DNA of 64,000 nucleotides from NCBI GenBank assembly GCA_003586115.2, contig QVOM02000071.1, positions 296,947-360,946 of the forward strand. The letters run 5' to 3'. The stretch comes from Salvator merianae. Lineage: Eukaryota; Chordata; Lepidosauria; Squamata; Teiidae. Made by a program: the position numbers and the translations under genes. How positions within the stretch are numbered: the first letter of the stretch is position 1; every line of letters starts with the position of its first letter. The notes beneath the pieces are model-generated. The model had not been told where the DNA came from. It did not search any database and worked only from the letters and a program-made list of their open reading frames with translations. Positions 44,330 through 57,041 of the stretch are shown in pieces.

Positions 44330-45050
44330 TTCAGTAGTGTCTTCCACAGTGTTTGATTTTATGTTTATGAAGATTTCTATGCTGCTCTATTGCATAAGGC
44401 TTAATGCAATTTCTGTTTATTAGAATAAACAGAAAAATAAATGAACAAATCAAAAGTATAAAATACGTTAACAACCCATTAAAGAAAAAAGGATTAAAGA
44501 TTTTTAAAAAGTATTAACAGAAATGTATCAAAGGAAAAATCCCATTAAACAAGCAAAGACCAAATTGTACAGGTATTTTTAAAGGAGTCAACAGAAAACA
44601 TCTATTGTGTATGCCTGGCATACCTTTAGGGGAAGGTTGTTCCAAAGACTGGGAGCTATCACTGAAAAAGCCCTCCCTGTTCCATGAGTTTCATGAGCTA
44701 ATGGAACCACTGGAAGTAGATCTTACTGTACACAGTTGGCAGAACTGTGCAAGAGGAAGCAATCTCTCAGTTATTTGGAACCCAAGTAATTTAGGACTTA
44801 GACATCAATGTTAGAACTTTGAATTGGGCCCAGACATGAACTGGCAGCCTGGTCAGAACTTTAACTGAAGTCATATAAATACGACCAGATACCCCAGTTA
44901 TCATTCTATCTGCAACATTTAGGACCAGCTCCAGATTCTGGACTGTCTTCAAAGGAAGTCACACATAGAGAGCATTGCAGCAATCTAATCCTGAGATCAC
45001 AAGATCATGGATCACTATAGCCAGAGATCTCAGTCAAAAAATGGCTTCAA
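44330..45050 (-). repeat. Old interspersed repeat, same family as 33630 and 35570
   Basis: Blocks in the same order: AT-rich tail, AAGGTTGTTCCAAAGACTGG, AAAAAGCCCTCCCTG, GGACCAGCTCCAGATTCTGG, AGAGCATTGCAGCAATCTAA, GATCATGGATCACTATAGCC. Similar phrases are widespread in reptile genomes. The frames are not readable, and I do not name the family. Confidence 0.5.
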
Positions 45051-45636
45051 CTCCCTAATTAATCTGAGCTAGGGATAGGCTCCTTTTGCCACTGCACCCA
45101 CTTGAGCCTAAAGTGAAAGATGAAGAGCAGTAATGTATCCAAGTTCCAAAACTGATCTTTCTTGAGAAGTATGATCCCATCAAGCAAAGATGTTGGCTCG
45201 CCTTCTTGATTTGAGAGCCCAGAACATATAATCCCTCCATCTAAACTAAATTAAGCTGCCTGGAGATGTCAGGTCAGGCCCAGGAAAATATAGGGAGTGA
45301 TGCTGACAGAACTGAAGGTGTCTGCGATCAGACCCTTCATTGCTAACTATTATGGTATGTATTTTAAATAACCAGTCATATGTAGCACCTGTACGTAGAC
45401 TCCAAGGAAAAAAAGGCAAGGGACCATTGGAGAGTACAGGACTTGCCCACAGATTGGGATCTGTCTTAGCTATAGGACAAACACAGTTATCCACATACAC
45501 ATCTTGATCTGCTGAGTCTAATCTTCAGCATTGCTTCCTGCCAAAAACATATCTTTGCGCAACAAAATGGTTTAATCCGAGCAGCTTGTAACACAAAAAT
45601 CTTGATTGTACGGGACAGTGATCTTACATTAAAGAC

Positions 45637-45830
45637 TTGTGAGCTGTAAGGATATGCTAATGTGGGTACCCAACCTGATAGCTGATTTAATCAGTGCAGT
45701 TGTTTACCTAACCTGGAAAACCTGAATGCTTACAAATATTTTATTTATTCCTGTTTCCTCCCTGTTTTGGGATAGAAGAACAGATGCTTTCTTCCACTCT
45801 GGGTCTGTGAGTACAGGGATCTAGGCCAGA
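45637..45830. repeat. Diverged direct repeat, left copy
   Basis: Matches 47220-47415 in the same orientation, about 75% by eye (CTTGTGAGCT, GATATGCTAAT, TGCAGTTGTT, GAAAACC and TTTATTT blocks in order). The two copies bracket about 1.4 kb. Confidence 0.65.
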
Positions 45831-47219
45831 TGGTAACAGAGACCATTTTCAGCAATGGAATTTGCAGAGGGCAGAATCCATCTTGTTAACTAGAAGACAT
45901 GATGAGTAAGTATCCCCCACCTTGATCTGCTGACTCAATTTGTCAACACTATTTTCACTGAAAACCTCTTTAGTTAAAGTACTTTATGCCACTAGGGGCA
46001 CAATTCGACATCGTACGTTAATCCGTATCGGAATAGTATGAGGACTGAATTTGTCTTCTGGTCATTCCCACATTTGCATTTTAACACGGACTCAATTCAG
46101 ACTTGCTCATTCTCATACTGATGTTTCCCATATTTGGCATGGAGAAACCGTACCTTTTCTGCCTCCACCCCTTGCCAAATTGCCCTCCCTGTGCAGTCAG
46201 TGATTGGCTGCATTCCCAATGTTCAAATCTTGGCTTCACAGGGGCAGGCAAGTCAAGCTCTGCCCTCCGTATGTCCCCACTGCTGCCTCAGAACTTGGAT
46301 TCACTTGGCAGCATTACTAGTCATTCGCCATTTGCTCTTTCTTCCCATTCAGTCTGTATCTACACAAGCAGAACTTTAATACCACATGTACCATGCAATT
46401 AAGCTTCTTAAAGAGCAGATGACAATTTCTGCTCCATTGCAGTTGCACTTTTGCGCAATTGTGCAATTTAAGAGTAACAAAAAAGCAGGGAGAGGTCCGT
46501 GAAGAGGGGGAAATGTGGGAGGGGGAACATGTGGGGGGCTCTATCATCATGATAATGTAGTTAATGGCCAGCAAATGGACTCTGCCTCACCTCCTCCCAA
46601 AACATCCACAGTGGCATGTGTTCCAGTATGTAGCTGTGTGCTGCCAATGGCAAAACTGATACTGAGTGGGTTCTTTGTTGGGGCAAGTGGACTGCAACCC
46701 CAAACAGGCGCAGTCTCTTTTTTTGTTTAATCAGCAGATGGAAGTGGAGGAAGCCTTTAATTTCTTGCTGGCAGTGTCGAATGTGGGATAAAGTTTAGCA
46801 AAGTAAAATGGAGGACGGTTTTGTTTTCTCCTAGCAGTGGGGGAAGGGGGGATAATGGAGGCAGAAGGAACTATTGTGCTTCCTGCCCACCCACAAAGTC
46901 TGTCATTGGACTGCAGGAAATGGGAAGCCCTCCCGCTGTACACCCCCCAAAAAGTACAGTCCCTCCCAAATAGTCTCTTTCCGTGTTCTCACATCGCAAA
47001 GTAAAGCACACTAGCGATCTGGAATGACTTGAGAACTCATTAAATCTGAATGCAAAGTAATCCAGATTTCGTCAATTTAGTCCAGAAAAACTACGGAAAG
47101 GCAAGATCATGCCAGGCCAGTGGGAACTGAAGACAGACTGTAAACTGATTAAATGCCATGTTGGAACACAGCCTAGGTGACTTAATTCCATTGGCTTTCA
47201 AAAGGAAGGCCCTTAAGGG
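45831..47219. other. Interval between diverged direct repeats; no recognisable gene
   Basis: Contains CpG-bearing stretches near 46005-46035 and 46985-47020, and an 18-base match (46446-46463) to the foldback element at 42-59. No frame resembles a known protein. Confidence 0.4.
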
Positions 47220-47415
47220 CTTGTGAGCTCAAAGATATGCTAATATGGATACCCAAACTAATAGTTGGTTTAAACATTGCAGTTGTTCACCTGATCTAGA
47301 AAACCAGAATGTTTAGAAAACTTTTATTTAACGTTGCTTCCTCCCAGTCATCTGGCCCCACAGCTTGGAAGTAAAAGCAAATGCCTTTTTTGTATCCAGT
47401 GTCTTTGGCTTCCCC
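47220..47415. repeat. Diverged direct repeat, right copy
   Basis: Partner of 45637-45830. Could be an old LTR pair or two insertions of one repeat family. No target duplication was seen. Confidence 0.6.
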
Positions 47416-48980
47416 CAAGTAAATTCCATCACTGCAAGACCAAATTCTGGTCTTTGGTACTTCAAAGTCCACTTCCTCTTTTCTACAAGAGCTGAACTTT
47501 GGCCCTTGGCTTGCACTGGGGTCCATTACCTTCTTCCAGCAACAAGGGCTGAACTTTGGTCCATTCCTGCAATAAGCTAAATCTTGTGTGCTTGCTTTAT
47601 GAGTGGGTTCGTGCTTCACAAATGCTTCTGCTGAAATCATTGCTGAAGTCACTATTGGAAGAGGTCTGAGCTTTCTCCTCCATCCTAACAGCTGTATGAG
47701 TGTGTTTGTGCATATCTGGGCAACACAATCCCACTTTTTGTACTGCAAAGCCCATCCCTGATGAAAAGAAGAACCTGAAACACATATATTCCCTCTTTCT
47801 CCTTTCCTACACGTTTCTCTCTTCTCTCATCCCTGCCTTCGTTTTTACATTAAAATGTTCCCTGCAATGTGCCTCCCTTCACCTAGCGACTGGTCATAAA
47901 GATCACCCTGGCGTCTCTGTTCTGTTACACTGTTCTGCATCTGCTAGTAGAACTGGTTATTTTGTTCTAAGTCTGTCTTATGTCTCTCTTTACCATGACT
48001 TTAATTAAACATCTTTGCTTGCTACAAGTTACTGCTTAGCTTACTTTGGAAATCTTTCTCTTCAAGTTGATTTACTGTTTAACTAATTTACCCAACTTTG
48101 AAACTTTAAATGCTGTTGCCTCTTGCTATGTAATAAAGTTATTTTTTATGTGCCTTTAATAGTTTAATTTTAAAAAAAAACTTTGTGTTGAAATCAGTCA
48201 ACTGTCTCCCCCTCCCTTAGGATCAGCTTCAATCTATTATCAGTTAAATTAAACCAGTAATCCTTAAAAATCCTGTGTATATGTATACATCCTGTATAAA
48301 TATACGTGACTAGAGTAGATCCTGTAACATAACATCTTCTTCTTGTTCCCTAAGCTAATAACATTTTAGTAGCATAAGCATCATATATTATTTTAAAATA
48401 TTGGTCTTCATAGGTCCACCATCATGGCATTTCAGATTTTATTTCTTTAAAAAATTCATTATCTTGGTGTTCAACAATCACAGAAATATGGCTTCTATCT
48501 TCTTCAATCATATTATATTCATTAAGAGTCAGCATTAGAATCAAGGTATAAAAATAATGTGAATAAAATAGTAATATTAGTATGTTCATTTTAATAAGAT
48601 TAGTAAAGAAAGTTTCACAACTCCAAAATATACAGTTTGTTATTATTTGTTCTAGAAACTATACTATTACATTCTTCAGTCTTCTAAATTTGCGATATGA
48701 AAACTCAAACCAGGAGTTAATATATTTATAGTAATATTCAATTCCATAGGTGTCTCTGTAAAACAAATTTGGAAAATAGGAATTGATATGTGAGATGCCA
48801 ATTGTTATTTCAATAATCAGTCCTAAAAGGTCTGAAAAGTGAACTGATGATTAGTGAGATAAGCATTTGCCTCTGTCATGGTTAGATAATTCACTGCTAC
48901 AGTGTATCTGATCAGACCACCCTTCCATTGCTGACAACCCCTTCTTGAGCAAAATTGTCATGGGTAGTGGCTAGACAACT
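47416..48980. other. No recognisable gene
   Basis: About 1.6 kb, increasingly AT-rich. It may include more decayed L1 ORF2 sequence near its end, but I cannot read it. Confidence 0.4.
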
Positions 48981-48989
48981 ATAACAACT

Positions 48990-49893
48990 GGTGTTTAAAA
49001 TCACTGAAGTGACCCAACTTTATTTAAGTACTACAATACAGAACTCTTAATTTCAAAGTCTGGGGAAAATGAACAAAAATTCAGCTGCAATGAAAACAAG
49101 ATCATGCCTAAATGAATCAAGCAAAAAAAAATCTGGGACAAGTTAGATGAAAAGGAGATAATTAGGATGCAGGATTGTTTCAACCCATCCAAACAAATTA
49201 AGAGAACTATAATAAAAGAAGGATTTCACACAACAGAAGAAAACTGGATGGGATTCAAATAGCTATTTAATTATTTGAAAACATATAGTGTTTACAGTTA
49301 ACAGACCTCTTACTAAATTTGAAGGAATTATTAAACAAGTTGAAATGACACTGAAAGAGATAACCTCAAACGTACACCACCAATGATACAAAACCAATCC
49401 ACTCTATTATGCCCATTAAAAACAAACTGGCAAAAGGACCTAAGGAGAGCAATACCAGAATCAATATGACAGAAGTTATTAACATACAAACACAAATGGA
49501 ATAAAACATCCCAAATTAAAGAGATACACACTAAAACTTTATATCATTGGTATTTGATACCAGAACAATTAGCGCATATAACAATTCAGAAGGAAAGCAA
49601 ATGCTGGAGAGGATGCATAGATAGGCCCTTATATAGTCACATGCAGTGGACATGCCCAAATGTGTCAAAATTTGGGCAAATTGTCAGTGCAGAACTAAAT
49701 CATGTACTCCCAGGGCTCCCCATACTTTATCCATGCATTTGTTTATTACACAATTTTAAGTACACTAAATTAGCCACGAAAACATCCAGTTCATTTCTTA
49801 TTATTTTCAATGAAAGTTTAATGCTGAAACAATGGAAAAATATGGAGAACCTCATTAGAGATGCCTGGTATAAGATAATATATGGGACATACT
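48990..49893 (+). mobile_element. L1 LINE, ORF2 C-terminal fragment
   Basis: Broken plus-strand frames. IKRTIIKEGFHTTEENWMGFK near 49200, then KEIHTKTLYHWYLIPEQLAHI and KCWRGCIDRPLYSHMQWTC (frame 49554-49895), which match the C-terminal Cys-rich region of L1 ORF2 (a YxTPxxLAK...CWxC...GTxxHMWWxC pattern). It ends close to the SINE at 49894. Several stops upstream. Confidence 0.75.
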
Positions 49894-50142
49894 AGAAGAA
49901 GAAGAGTTGGGTTTTTTGTGCCCTGCTTTTCTCTCCCTGAGGGGACTCAAAGTGGCTGACAAACCTTCTGTTCTTCTCCCCACAACAGACACCCTGTGAG
50001 GTAGGTATGGCCGTGAGAGCTCAGATCAGAGCTGTGACAAGCCCAAAGTCACTCAGCTGGCTTCATGCAGGAGTGCAGACTTGAACTGAGAGAGTTCCAG
50101 ATAAGAGTCTGACTTGCTAACCACAAGGCCAAACTGGCTCAC
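49894..50142 (-). mobile_element. tRNA-derived SINE with MIR-like core
   Basis: On the minus strand it starts GAGCCAGTTTGGCCTTGTGG, with an A box (TGGCCTTGTGG, 50121-50131) and a B-box-like GTTCAAGTC near 50077-50088. Next comes a core with CTTGGGC-type and TACCTCACAGGGTGTCTGTTG phrases resembling MIR/CORE-SINEs, a GCCACTTTGAG-type L2-like 3' region, and an (CTT)n tail. Such SINEs are abundant in lizards and geckos. Confidence 0.8.
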
Positions 50143-51249
50143 ACAGGGCCAAACTGGCTTACTAGTAAATGAGCTCATCTTTGCTTACAAGAAAAACTTA
50201 GAAGGCATGGACACAATCCATAAGGTTATAAGGCATGGAGTCCATTATTAGAGGCAAAACCGTTGCTGAAACTAGTGGATTTAGCAGGGAAATTCGTTAT
50301 CATGAAGCAGCTTGCAAAAATGTTCACATTAGGTTTTCATTCATACCTGCTGGGGGAGAAGAGGGGAAGAGAGGGAGATTTGGAAAGCATTTGGTATTTC
50401 ATATCACTCTGCACCACTCGGATAGCAAGGGAGAGAATATGCTCAAGGTTTCAGGATGAAATGGATGATCTCATGGCACAATCTTCATTCCTTCTCCAGT
50501 GATTTCAGCAAAGTTTCAGTGAAATGTTGAAGGGAGAAATCACACACTCTTGTACTGTTTCAGCAGAATGAGGAGAGGAAAGACCACATGAAGACTGGCA
50601 AAAACTTAGGCATTTTATAAAGTTTTGCTAGGGTAACTGGGGGTGAGCTAGGGGATTAGTTGCAAAACAGATTGAAAAGTTGCACTTTTAATTATCAGAA
50701 GCTAAAATTTGAAATTGTTGGCTGTTCAAATACAGAGGTGCAGTGAGTAAAAGAGGGGTGTGCAGTGGGTCAAGGTCATGTTCACAGTGTTAGTAACAGG
50801 TAAAATGCAAATTGAAGGAGTGTTGACTCATCTTGGTTGACAAATACTAAGAACGACACTGACCAGATAGAACAATGAAAACTCTTATCTATACCCCAGG
50901 GTGCTATGCCAGTTGTGAAAAATGCTTAAAACAGCAAGCTCAAGATGTAATCAGGTCTTCCAAGTCCAATAAAGGACTTGCTTGTGTGGCATGTTCCATG
51001 CCTCTGTGGTTTTCCTGTTTACAGAGACTTCTTTGTGAATGATGTCTAGGTGAAGGGGGATGGAGAAGCATCAATTCAGAATGGATCCTTTCTTTCTGTG
51101 GCTTTTTAAAGATGACTTTTAAGTGTCCTCCGGAGCAAGCTATGGTCAGACCACTCATACAGCTTTTCAGTACATAGTCCACGGTTGCATATTCTTGCAT
51201 GCATGTGGTCCCACCATACACATGTCTGAAAGCAATGTGTGTAACAGAA
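50143..51249. other. No recognisable gene
   Basis: About 1.1 kb. It begins with a short repeat of the SINE head (GGGCCAAACTGGCTTAC). Otherwise nothing. Confidence 0.4.
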
Positions 51250-51490
51250 CCAAGGCCTAATTAATGAGAATTCCATTCAGTTGGCAGCCTGTCAGTTCTG
51301 AAGACCCAAAAGCCATTTCTACAGTGACATCTCCTCTCTGGAACACTCTCCCCTTGACATTTACAAGGCATTCACAAAGATGCCTTGAAGCTACATACCT
51401 TTTTACCCAAGCTTACTCTCTCACTGCTTTTATTAGAAACCACTTAGAGATTTTTATATGGAAAGTAATATGCAAATATGCCTAATAAAT
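51250..51490 (+). mobile_element. L2-like LINE 3' end
   Basis: CAGTTGGCAGCCTGTCAG, CTGAAGACCCAAAAGCC, then a translation with SPLWNTLPLTF (an RT C-terminal WNxLP motif), TTTTTACCCAAGCTTAC and a final CCTAATAAATAGATAAG tail. Decayed. Confidence 0.5.
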
Positions 51491-54400
51491 AGATAAGTGG
51501 TGGGCCACTGGGAATTTCTGCATAAAACAGGCAGAGCAGCAGAAGACAGCCAAGATTCCAGTTGGAACCTCCTCCTCCATTTCTGTGGATCATGTTTTGA
51601 TCTGCAGCTAATCAAATAATTATTTGATGAGTTAAAAGCCAAGACTCCAGATCAGATTCATCTCCTTTTCCACCACCTTACTGGTTCTGTTGTGTGCACC
51701 TCCACTGGAGCAGACCTCTAATATCCTAAAGTCCAAGCTCTATTAGCTTCAGAGCGAGCCAGAACTGTCCATTGCAACCCGTGCCCTTCGTTATTTTCAA
51801 AGTAGAGTGAATTGTCAGGTCCTTAACAGATATGGTATGGGTTTTCTCAGCTTTAAGATATTTCTGTCACTACCTGAGGTTTAAAGCAGATTCCAGCATA
51901 AATATACCTCTAAATCACAGACACTGCAGAGGGACCAGAATCTCTCTCTTAACCAGGTTGTAAAATCTCGCTATTGATGCCCTTGTTACTAATGTCTCAT
52001 CCCAGGGCTGCTAATGTTTTTATGTCTTTCTGGGCCTTTTTCATCCAAGGACAAACATCAAGGGTTTTATAACTATCACTTGATCATTTCTGCTAAAGTA
52101 GGGGAGGTGGATTTTCAGCAAGATAACAGAAGTGTTATCTCCAACCAGGGAGGATATAAAGGATATTGAGGAGATAACATCTAATTGAAGTTTCAGTTTT
52201 CCACGTGCCAAATTGTTTTCATGACTAATTGATTTACATCAGTTGGATTCATTGGCAAGGCAGCTTTTTAAAAAAGTCATTCCTACAGTATTCCCTCCCC
52301 AATTATCAGTCAAGAGGGTCAAAAAATATACAGTTTTTAGACAGATTATTTTGAAATTCTTTCATGGAAAGCAATCTTGAACTTCGCTACTAAATTGATT
52401 CTCTCACTATATGAATTCATTACAAGCATTTTAGGTTCTATAACTGTTATGTAGACACAAACTATATAAGTTTATAAAAATTGTACTATTTATTTTAACT
52501 TCCCTAAGTGCCCTAAGTGGCATTAGTTTGTTTTTAGCAGATGTCCAAGTCTGAAGTATATTTATTTATTTGTTATAGGATTTCTCTATTATCCTTTACT
52601 ATGGTCTTAGTACAATTTAAAATATAGAAACAAAAAACTAACAAAGATAAAACAATATAAAATAATCAAATCATAGCCATCAACAGAAAAAAACAACTCA
52701 GCAAAACATCACAACTACTCAATTTTAAAATCATGTTTCATTATAGACATTCTATAAAATAAACACATTTTTGATGCACTATGGTTTTTGGACCTATTTG
52801 GCCTTTTGACTTGTATATAAATTATAATGTTTGCTGTTCTGCAAAAATTGCTGCAATACTTTCATTTAAGTTCAATTCAAATTATGTATTCATTTCTTCT
52901 GTATAATTCACCGTTCTTTCCTTGAAAGATTTGTGTAGTGGATTAGCTTACTGTTATAATGGAGCCAGAATTTAATGTCGTGGATGGTTCAGTTAATCAC
53001 AATACTGAATAATTGCATTTTAGTAGCTTGCCTATATTACACCTTGAAAAGAAATTTCAATAACTTCCCTTGTTTCTGATTTCTTTTACTGTAAATCCAC
53101 TGAGATGTGTTCTTACTTATTCTTTCCTAATTAAGAAGGAGCGTGTCTTTGGAGAAGGAGTGGCTGACAGATAATTGTTTTCATTGGCTTAGACCAATAT
53201 ATTTCCTCTGTCTATTTAACTTTCTAAATCATTTTACATGTATAGAATATTTTGTGTGTAATTGGATGAAGGATCTTAATTCATATTGCAAAAATATTGT
53301 TAAACTGATATTACCCCATTGGTTTTAATAAAGCCTTAGAGTATCTGAGAATAAAGAAGCATATTGGTTCTTTAATTAGTAAGGAATGTATTCAATATGT
53401 TATTGGACAAGCCGATTTACATGACTTATTTTTGCCATTGGAGGCTTTGGCCTTTTTCCCTCCAGAATTGGGATGGCTTCTGGTACTGTGAAGGTGATAA
53501 CCTTGTGATAACCCAAGTGTTCATCAGTCAAATTACTGTCCCCAGTAATGATAATGCTAAAGCTCTGGAACACCAGGGCAGCTAATCTGTATTCAAATTA
53601 CACTCAGTGAAACAGCAAGCACAATTCAAGTAATAACTCACTTGCACTGAAAGGTGAAGAGAGATGCTCAGACCCCTTCACGTAGATTGGACATTATCAT
53701 ACATTTCTTAGGTGTTGGAGAGGTCTGCATGAGAGGATTGTTAATGAAAATATCAATCAAAAATTCCACTGACTTAATGGTCAATTTAAATTAATTAATT
53801 GGAAAGGGAAAAAGTTGAGAAGGACAGCATTGATTGTTTAGCTTAAAGCCATAGGCAGGTAATGAGAACAAGGAGGCTACCCAAACAAAACAATGTTTTT
53901 CTGTGGAGGAAAAATGGGTTGTATTTAAAAAGCAAAGCCTAGAGGAAGAGAAGGGGGAGGAATCAGAGAGCCTATAACTAAAAAGTCCCAAAACTGAATT
54001 GCATCTGCACATGTTAAAAACAAAAATAGATCAAAAGTGCTGGAAGTGGTTGCATACAGGTGCTACTGTTCCCATCCAACCTCTTATCTACATTAAAGGT
54101 CTTTAATTTAACTTAAAGCACTGGTACACAGATGCTACCCTCTCTAAGCTGCTTTTGAGCCACTTTTTTCTGTGTGCAGATGTTGCCTGAATGCTGGTTC
54201 CACAGCAGAAGAAGCTAGCACAGGAAAAGAGTTAATCCTTCCAACTGTGCAGAAGTCAGTTCAAACTTCTAAGAAAAGAAAAAGACAATTCTCTTCTTAA
54301 CACTCTCAAGACTCGTTCTAACCCAATATTTTCTAACCTACATTCTCTTATTTATAGCACAACTTCAGTGCAATGAAAAACAAAGAATTCAAAAGGTAAC

Positions 54401-54553
54401 ATCACTAGTCAAGAAATTCATTCTAATAATTTAACTAATATTCAGTGTGGATTTTTTGCACTTTTTTTGTTCACACAACTCACTTGAAATCGGTCAAAGT
54501 GAGTAAGTTAGGAGAAAATTGACAAAGTAAACAATTTCAAAAACAAAAATCTT
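51491..54553. other. No recognisable gene; one L2-type tail near 52555
   Basis: About 3 kb of AT-rich sequence. At 52555-52690 a TATTTATTTATTTG start and ACAATATAAAATAATC end suggest another L2-type tail in minus orientation. Only short frames elsewhere. Confidence 0.4.
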
Positions 54554-55053
54554 GGGACATTTTTGCACTTACCTTTACTGGATCTCTGCAGTGGAACTGG
54601 ATCAGCTGGAGTGGTCCACCAATTGGAGTGGTCCAACTGTCCAACTGTCCCGAGAAAAGGCTATCCACATCTGGATGGCTGTTCTAAGGATAGCTCCCAT
54701 GCCAGCCCCAAGGGCTCTGACAGCCAGGAAAGAAAGTTCCTGGCATCAGAGCCCACAAGGGCACCTTTAAGTGGAGCAACAAGGTATGCCACTGAAATGG
54801 GTCCCCCATGGAAAATCAGACTAATCATATGTCTCCATGGTCTGGTTTAACAACTGCTAGTCCACTGACAGATCTTTTTAAGAAGATCTACCAGTATTCC
54901 AGATTAGGTGGCCATTTTAGTCCACTTAGGCTGATCTATGCTCCCTCTAATGCAGACAGAGGGGACATAACCTCCCTTATACCACACCAACGTGTAGAAA
55001 GAGGGCCTCGGGACTCCTTGCTATTCCTGGACACCAATAAGTGCAGAAATGCC
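54554..55053. mobile_element. Non-autonomous DNA transposon, possible CTT target duplication
   Basis: Ends GGGACATTTTTGCACTTAC and the inverse of GGCATTTCTGCACTTATTGG. CTT lies at both outer flanks (54551-54553 and 55054-55056). The termini match the (GGGCC)...GCACTT family at 24577, 34253 and 35791. Internal short repeats (GGAGTGGTCCA). A related copy lies inverted at 58975-59362. Confidence 0.6.
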
Positions 55054-56659
55054 CTTGATGTGCCAGTTCTAAAAGGGAAAAAATAGGCTTGACTCTCCCT
55101 CTTCATCAACATTTTATGAATGATAAGGAGAAGTGTAAACATAAAATCTATAGACATAGCCACACTGACAAGTACAAAAAACTAGAATAGGTTATGTATA
55201 TTGATGGAACCTGCAGAGTACGCAAATAATATACTGGTACAATCTTCACTTCCTGCACTGTCAGTCACTACAGCAGCAGTGTGCTGCAAACCAGGGAACT
55301 TTCATTCCCTAGCAATGTTTCCATCTAGGGCATTTGCAGAGCACAGGAAATAGCCATGGAAGTTAGCCATTTTCCTGGTGTTCTGCAAATGAAGAGTGCT
55401 GTCAAGACAGTGAGTGTAGACAGCATGGGGAAGGAGAGAGGTAGGAAGCACTGTCAAAGATCTTCCCATAGCTTTGCCACTATAGTGCTCCAGTAAGTGC
55501 TTACAGCAAAGCAGATGCTCCCAGGACACAGGACAATGTGTTTCTTTCACCCTGGGAGCACTCCTATCACACAACAAGGGCATACAGGTATATGCCCTCT
55601 GCACCATCGAACTGAACCAATGCCACTGTTGAGGACCCATGAAGACCTTGCCTAAGATTTTCCTGGAAAACAATTGTTTACATTTACATGGTTTTGAAAT
55701 GTGTTTTTATACATTCAGTTGGCAAAAGCTTTGAACATGATAACTTTATTCTTTCATTACGTTTTTTGGATCTTCTAGTTAAATAGCTCACATCCTCCTT
55801 CAATACTTACAATGACTGCTAGAGTAGATACCTACTGCTATTCAGCAGAGGGCAGTCTTGGCAGGTAAAGGTTGTTGAGATCACCATTTACAGGCTCAGA
55901 TTCAAGAACAAGGAGACTTGTCTTCATAGCAGCCTGCTGTGAGAAGTGTCAGTTTTTTATTTCCCAGCATTTATGAGCTGATTTTTCAAAAGCGTGCAGG
56001 ACATCCAGAATAAGAAGCAAGAATACAAACAAAGGCTCAAGATGGAAAACCTGGAAACACAAATGCTACATTTTATTAGGCTATCTTTCCAGCCTGTTTG
56101 TTCTGAATCCTTGCTTCTCCTTCCTGTCCTTCAATGCCAGACTCCTTCTCTTGATTGGCACGTGCAGGGACTGGTTCCCCTCTCCTCAATCTTTTCTTGT
56201 GGGAAGAACTCCAAACCAGTTTGTTTGTTTCCTCCCAACCAATTCTGATGAGCACCACCCAGATATAAAACCAATTAGTGCCACTAAGGAGCACTTGCCA
56301 GTTTTTCATTTCCACTGCTCCTCCATGGCTGTGGTTTGCAGGGCTCCATCTCCAAGAAAGCCCCTTCTGTAATTAGCCACCGGGGGAGCAATCGGCCTCT
56401 GCACACACCAGTGTCTTGTCTTAGAAGTAAAGAGCCAAATGGAAGGGGGAAGATAGCAAATGGGCAAAGTAAAGTAAGCTGGCCATTAGGGAGTGGGGGA
56501 AAAGGAAAGAAGGGAGAGAGAGAGAGAGGGAAGCCACTTCTGTCTGCTTAACTTTTAAGCACACTTGCCCTTTCTGACAAGAAAAAAGAGGCAGAGGAAC
56601 AGAAGCTGGTTGGCTTTATATCAAAGTACCAAATCCTGTATAAGTAAATCAGAGACTGT
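55054..56659. other. No recognisable gene
   Basis: About 1.6 kb. The stretch near 55310-55370 (GCACAGGAAATAGCC, AGCCATTTTC) resembles 59730-59762, suggesting an old shared repeat. A GA-rich run lies at 56505-56530. Confidence 0.35.
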
Positions 56660-57041
56660 GAGCCTGTTCATACTTTCCGGCCTGGTACGGTATAACAATA
56701 CCATATCTGGCCAGTAAGGATCTGGCATAGAGGCAGCCATCTGCAGTTCAAGTGCTGGAGAAGGCCCAAACCAGATCACCAACACTTGAAATGCATAGGG
56801 TGCGCACGCAGATGTTACCATGGCAATCAGGACATTATATGCAACTGTGCAGCCATGCCGCCATAGTGTTTCACCCGGAAGAGGGTGTGAACACTGCTGA
56901 CCGGGAGCATTCTAGCTGTTCCTGGCCAAGCTTTGGGCAGCAGTTTTGTTGTCCACAGCTAGTAATGTCCAAGAGCAGTTGAAGGAGCTCTCAGATGTGG
57001 TCACTAGCATCACTCACTAGCAGGTAAGTGCAAATAGGCCC
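56660..57041. mobile_element. GGGCC/GCACTT-type foldback element
   Basis: Left end GAGCCTGTTCATACTTTCC, right end the inverse of GGGCCTATTTGCACTTACC. About 380 bases, richer in CpG than its flanks. No matching target duplication remains. No coding capacity. Confidence 0.55.

Noticed and set aside
49554..49895. 113-codon cysteine-containing protein gene
   Set aside because: Matches the C-terminal region of L1 ORF2 and is preceded by more broken L1 sequence.
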